Assembly (NCBI GenBank): GCA_004554395.1
Contig: SFMP01000061.1
Span: 1 to 8,164 of the forward strand
Origin: Myxococcales bacterium
Lineage (GTDB): Bacteria > Myxococcota_A > Bradymonadia > UBA4248
Length of the DNA stretch: 8,164 nt
Direction: 5' to 3'
The position numbers and the translations under genes were made by a program. This document shows positions 6,338 to 8,164 of the stretch, in pieces (position 1 is the first letter of the stretch; every line of letters starts with the position of its first letter). The notes beneath the pieces were generated by a model that saw nothing but the letters and a program-made list of their open reading frames with translations, did not search any database and had not been told where the DNA came from.

Positions 6338-6366
6338 ATTATATCTGCAATGCGCTTGCATTCGTA
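6338..6366 (-). promoter_or_regulatory. Likely promoter of the lipoprotein-fni transcript
   Basis: On the minus strand a perfect TATAAT (-10) lies at 6343-6338. At the standard 17-base distance (6366-6361) the -35 hexamer is TACGAA, a poor match, which suggests dependence on an activator or another contact. Predicted transcription would start near 6331, giving a leader of about 33 bases ending at the ATG at 6298. Confidence 0.55.
6346..6360. promoter_or_regulatory. Palindrome in the promoter spacer of the lipoprotein gene
   Basis: TGCAA (6346-6350) and TTGCA (6356-6360) are perfect inverted arms around TGCGC. The element lies exactly between the -10 box and the expected -35 position, where a bound repressor or MerR-type activator would act. 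A chance palindrome cannot be excluded because the arms are short. Confidence 0.4.
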
Positions 6367-6386
6367 GAAAAATGCGCACGCCGCGT

Positions 6387-6815
6387 TTAAATGACGAAAT
6401 CGGGCATGTTTTGGATATTTGCCAGATCGGTGATCTTGATGTTGTCGAAGTAATCGTTTGTCATCTTGAAGTAATCGCGCCACATGCGCAGCGTTTTGCA
6501 ATGCGCTGCGCGTTTGCAAGGAGGAGCGTCGGGCATGAGACACGACACGGGAGCCAAATCGCCCTCGGTGAGCCGCAAAATATCGCCTACCGAATAGTCG
6601 GCCGGATCTTTGAGCAATCGATATCCACCTCGCTTTCCATGCATACATATCACGTAGCCCGCCTTCGAGAGCAGAGGCATGATCTTTTCGATGTATTTGA
6701 GCGAGATTTCTTGCCGCGCGGCGACTTCTTTGAGCGGGATAAACTCTCCCGTGTTGTGTTCGGCTAGGTCGATTAAGACGCGAAGCGCATAGCGTCCGCG
6801 CGTAGATATCATCAT
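6387..6815 (-). CDS. Rrf2-family transcriptional regulator (IscR/CymR-like)
   Basis: A 142-residue DNA-binding regulator. It opens with MISTRGRYALRVLIDLAEH, the standard Rrf2 start, followed by a winged helix: recognition-helix region ISLKYIEKIMPLLSKAGYV (37-55) and wing GKRGGYRL (60-67). The effector region has three cysteines, C92, C100 and C106 (C-x7-C-x5-C), close to the three Cys that hold a [2Fe-2S] cluster in IscR (C-x5-C-x5-C), so Fe-S or redox sensing is plausible but unproved. It follows cysK by 40 bases on the same strand without a terminator, so it probably shares that transcript and may control it, as CymR and some IscR-type proteins control cysteine synthesis genes. Two ATG codons (6815, 6812) both lie near GAGGGG (6823-6828); the first has seven-base spacing. 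The frame extends further upstream into cysK, but without support. Confidence 0.92.
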   Translation of the reverse strand: MMISTRGRYALRVLIDLAEHNTGEFIPLKEVAARQEISLKYIEKIMPLLSKAGYVICMHGKRGGYRLLKDPADYSVGDILRLTEGDLAPVSCLMPDAPPCKRAAHCKTLRMWRDYFKMTNDYFDNIKITDLANIQNMPDFVI

Positions 6816-6855
6816 GTCTTTTCCCCTCTGCAGTTCTCGGCAATCGTTTCGTCTT

Positions 6856-7788
6856 CTAATCCGCAAAAAGTGGCGTCGATAAATATCGATCGCCCGTATC
6901 GGGTAAGAGGACGACTATCGTTTTGCCTGCGTTTTCGGGGCGTTTGGCGAGTTCAATCGCTGCCCAAAGCGCGGCCCCCGACGATATGCCGACGAGTACG
7001 CCTTCTTTTTTGCCCATGAGTTTGCCCGTGGCAAAGGCGTCGTCGTTCGAAACGGTGATGATTTCGTCATAAATCTTCGTATCGAGAACGCTCGGCACAA
7101 AGCCCGCGCCAATCCCTTGGATCTTGTGCGCTCCCGCAACGCCCGTCGAGAGCACAGCCGACGACGCAGGCTCGACGGCGACGACTTTGACGCTCGGTTT
7201 TTTCGATTTCAAATATCGCCCGACGCCCGTCACCGTGCCACCCGTGCCAACGCCAGCGACAAAGATGTCGACATCGCCATCGGTATCTTCGAAGATCTCG
7301 GGCCCCGTGTGCTCAAAATGCGCCTTGGGGTTGGCGGTATTGACGAATTGACCAGGGATAAAGCTGTTGGGAATCTCTTTGGCGAGTTCGTCGGCTTTTT
7401 CGATAGCCCCCTTCATGCCCTTGGCACCATCGGTCAAGACGAGTTCTGCACCGTATGCTTTCATGATTTGGCGTCGTTCAACCGACATCGTTTCGGGCAT
7501 GACGATGATAATGCGATAACCGCGCGCAGCGGCAACCGATGCCAGACCAATTCCCGTATTCCCCGATGTCGGTTCGATGATGACCGATCCTTTGCCCAAA
7601 ACGCCGCGCGACTCGGCGTCGTCGATCATCGCCTTCGCAATGCGGTCTTTCACCGATCCCGCCGGGTTAAAATACTCGATCTTCGCCAAAATCCTCGCCT
7701 TCAGACCGTATTCTCCCTCGATATGCGTCAGTTCCATCAACGGCGTGTGACCTATCAATTCATCGGCACTCTTAAAAATACGCGACAT
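6856..7788 (-). CDS. cysK: Cysteine synthase A (O-acetylserine sulfhydrylase)
   Basis: A 310-residue PLP enzyme that makes L-cysteine from O-acetylserine and sulfide. The PLP lysine is K47 in NPAGSVKDR; the substrate loop is TSGNTG (74-79), the phosphate-binding loop is GTGGT (181-185), the conserved HKIQGIGAGF is at 221-230 and the pyridine-nitrogen serine is in GISSGA (268-272). Length and motif spacing match the CysK/CysM fold; HKIQGIG favours CysK. The ATG at 7788 has AGGAG (7797-7801) eight bases upstream. It heads a probable operon with the Rrf2-type regulator, and the 155-base region before it carries a candidate promoter and a palindrome. Transcription is downstream of a cysteine-containing protein gene on the same strand. 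Confidence 0.96.
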   Translation of the reverse strand: MSRIFKSADELIGHTPLMELTHIEGEYGLKARILAKIEYFNPAGSVKDRIAKAMIDDAESRGVLGKGSVIIEPTSGNTGIGLASVAAARGYRIIIVMPETMSVERRQIMKAYGAELVLTDGAKGMKGAIEKADELAKEIPNSFIPGQFVNTANPKAHFEHTGPEIFEDTDGDVDIFVAGVGTGGTVTGVGRYLKSKKPSVKVVAVEPASSAVLSTGVAGAHKIQGIGAGFVPSVLDTKIYDEIITVSNDDAFATGKLMGKKEGVLVGISSGAALWAAIELAKRPENAGKTIVVLLPDTGDRYLSTPLFAD

Positions 7789-7874
7789 GATCTCTTCTCC
7801 TAATTTCTCTAGCTCGGAATCGTGCGCCCATCGAGACGACGGTGAAGCGCAGGTTCTTAAAAACCAACCAACCT

Positions 7875-7885
7875 ACCAAGTTGGT
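7875..7885. promoter_or_regulatory. ACCAA-G-TTGGT palindrome in the cysK control region
   Basis: A perfect 5+1+5 palindrome 87 bases before the cysK start, just downstream of the predicted -10 box, next to an AACCAACCAACC run (7863-7874). This is where a repressor would block initiation, and the adjacent Rrf2-type regulator is the obvious candidate. The sequence is not a clear match to the published IscR or CymR sites as I remember them. Confidence 0.4.
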
Positions 7886-7888
7886 GTG

Positions 7889-7921
7889 CTTATAAGTAAT
7901 CCCTAGCCTCCCCGCTGTCAA
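7889..7921 (-). promoter_or_regulatory. Candidate promoter of the cysK-rrf2 operon
   Basis: On the minus strand a perfect TTGACA (7921-7916) is followed by TATAAG (7894-7889), five of six matches to the -10 consensus. The spacer is 21 bases, longer than the usual 17, so either the promoter is activator-dependent or a weaker -10 box is used. The predicted leader is about 95 bases. Confidence 0.4.
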
Positions 7922-7943
7922 ATTTTTTTATCGTCGAAGTGCG

Positions 7944-8164
7944 TTAAATCTCGCCGTAATTTTTTTCCTTACATTCGTTGATGCTAAATCGCTCCGGAGC
8001 ACAATACATGCCACTATTCCCGGTTTTGTAATCGATGCGGTCGTGGCAATCCAATTTTATAAGGCATCGATTGAGGTCGTCGAGTGCGTCGGAACAGAGG
8101 GGATACTTTTTGGCGTCGTTGGTGCGTTCGTTGCCGACTTGAACTAAGCACTGTTCGTGTGTGA
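7944..8164 (-). CDS. Partial cysteine-containing protein, C-terminal 72 residues
   Basis: A minus-strand frame enters from the right edge of the window and ends in TAA at 7946-7944; its first complete codon is 8162-8160. The other two minus-strand frames contain stops in this stretch. The 72 visible residues contain six cysteines (positions 5, 23, 33, 39, 54, 64) in a charged, hydrophilic sequence such as YPLCSDALDDLNRC and CAPERFSINECKEKN, ending KNYGEI. The even number and spacing suggest three disulfides in an exported domain, similar in spirit to other small Cys-rich domains of Myxococcota surface proteins. I do not recognise the family; whether it has a signal peptide cannot be seen. It lies 155 bases upstream of cysK on the same strand. 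Confidence 0.6.
   Translation of the reverse strand, partial: THEQCLVQVGNERTNDAKKYPLCSDALDDLNRCLIKLDCHDRIDYKTGNSGMYCAPERFSINECKEKNYGEI

Noticed and set aside
7117..7803. 228-codon plus-strand frame opposite cysK
   Set aside because: Shadow of cysK, in which all PLP-enzyme motifs are present.

Overview
The window looks like chromosomal DNA from a Gram-negative bacterium, most likely of the Myxococcota / former Deltaproteobacteria. The supporting signs are a B-box zinc finger joined to a Yip1-type membrane domain, exported cysteine-rich repeat lipoproteins, a type 2 isopentenyl-diphosphate isomerase and PspA/MoxR housekeeping genes. Base composition is intermediate, below the high GC of classical myxobacteria. 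The lineage call is inference; no rRNA or marker gene is present. No tRNA, rRNA, CRISPR array, IS element or phage gene was found, and no gap between genes exceeds 300 bases.

Left edge (1-353): a minus-strand gene runs off the left end. Its N-terminal region is built on five identical 21-bp units that encode a Pro/Lys-containing heptapeptide. It is divergent from the next gene.

Plus-strand block (354-3740): a B-box/Yip1 five-helix membrane protein, a small YbjN-like protein, a PspA/IM30 membrane-stress protein closed by a clear terminator, and a MoxR-family AAA+ ATPase. Together they resemble an envelope-maintenance neighbourhood. The MoxR gene lacks its usual DUF58/VWA partners directly downstream.

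Minus-strand block (8164-3761, read right to left): the C-terminal end of a six-cysteine protein, cysK (cysteine synthase), an Rrf2-family regulator with three cysteines, a four-repeat cysteine-rich lipoprotein, fni (type 2 IPP isomerase) and a ComEA-like helix-hairpin-helix putative lipoprotein. cysK and the Rrf2 gene are 40 bases apart and probably form one operon, suggesting sulfur or Fe-S control of cysteine synthesis. The lipoprotein and fni are 18 bases apart and probably share a promoter with a perfect TATAAT box. The MoxR gene and the ComEA-like gene converge with only 20 bases between them.

Two coding regions at the window edges (1-220 and 7944-8164, both minus) are cut by the window and are easy to miss. 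No clearly new multi-gene system is visible. The strongest leads are the heptapeptide minisatellite gene, the envelope-stress cluster, the register of the cysteine-rich repeat, and palindromes placed at three promoter regions.
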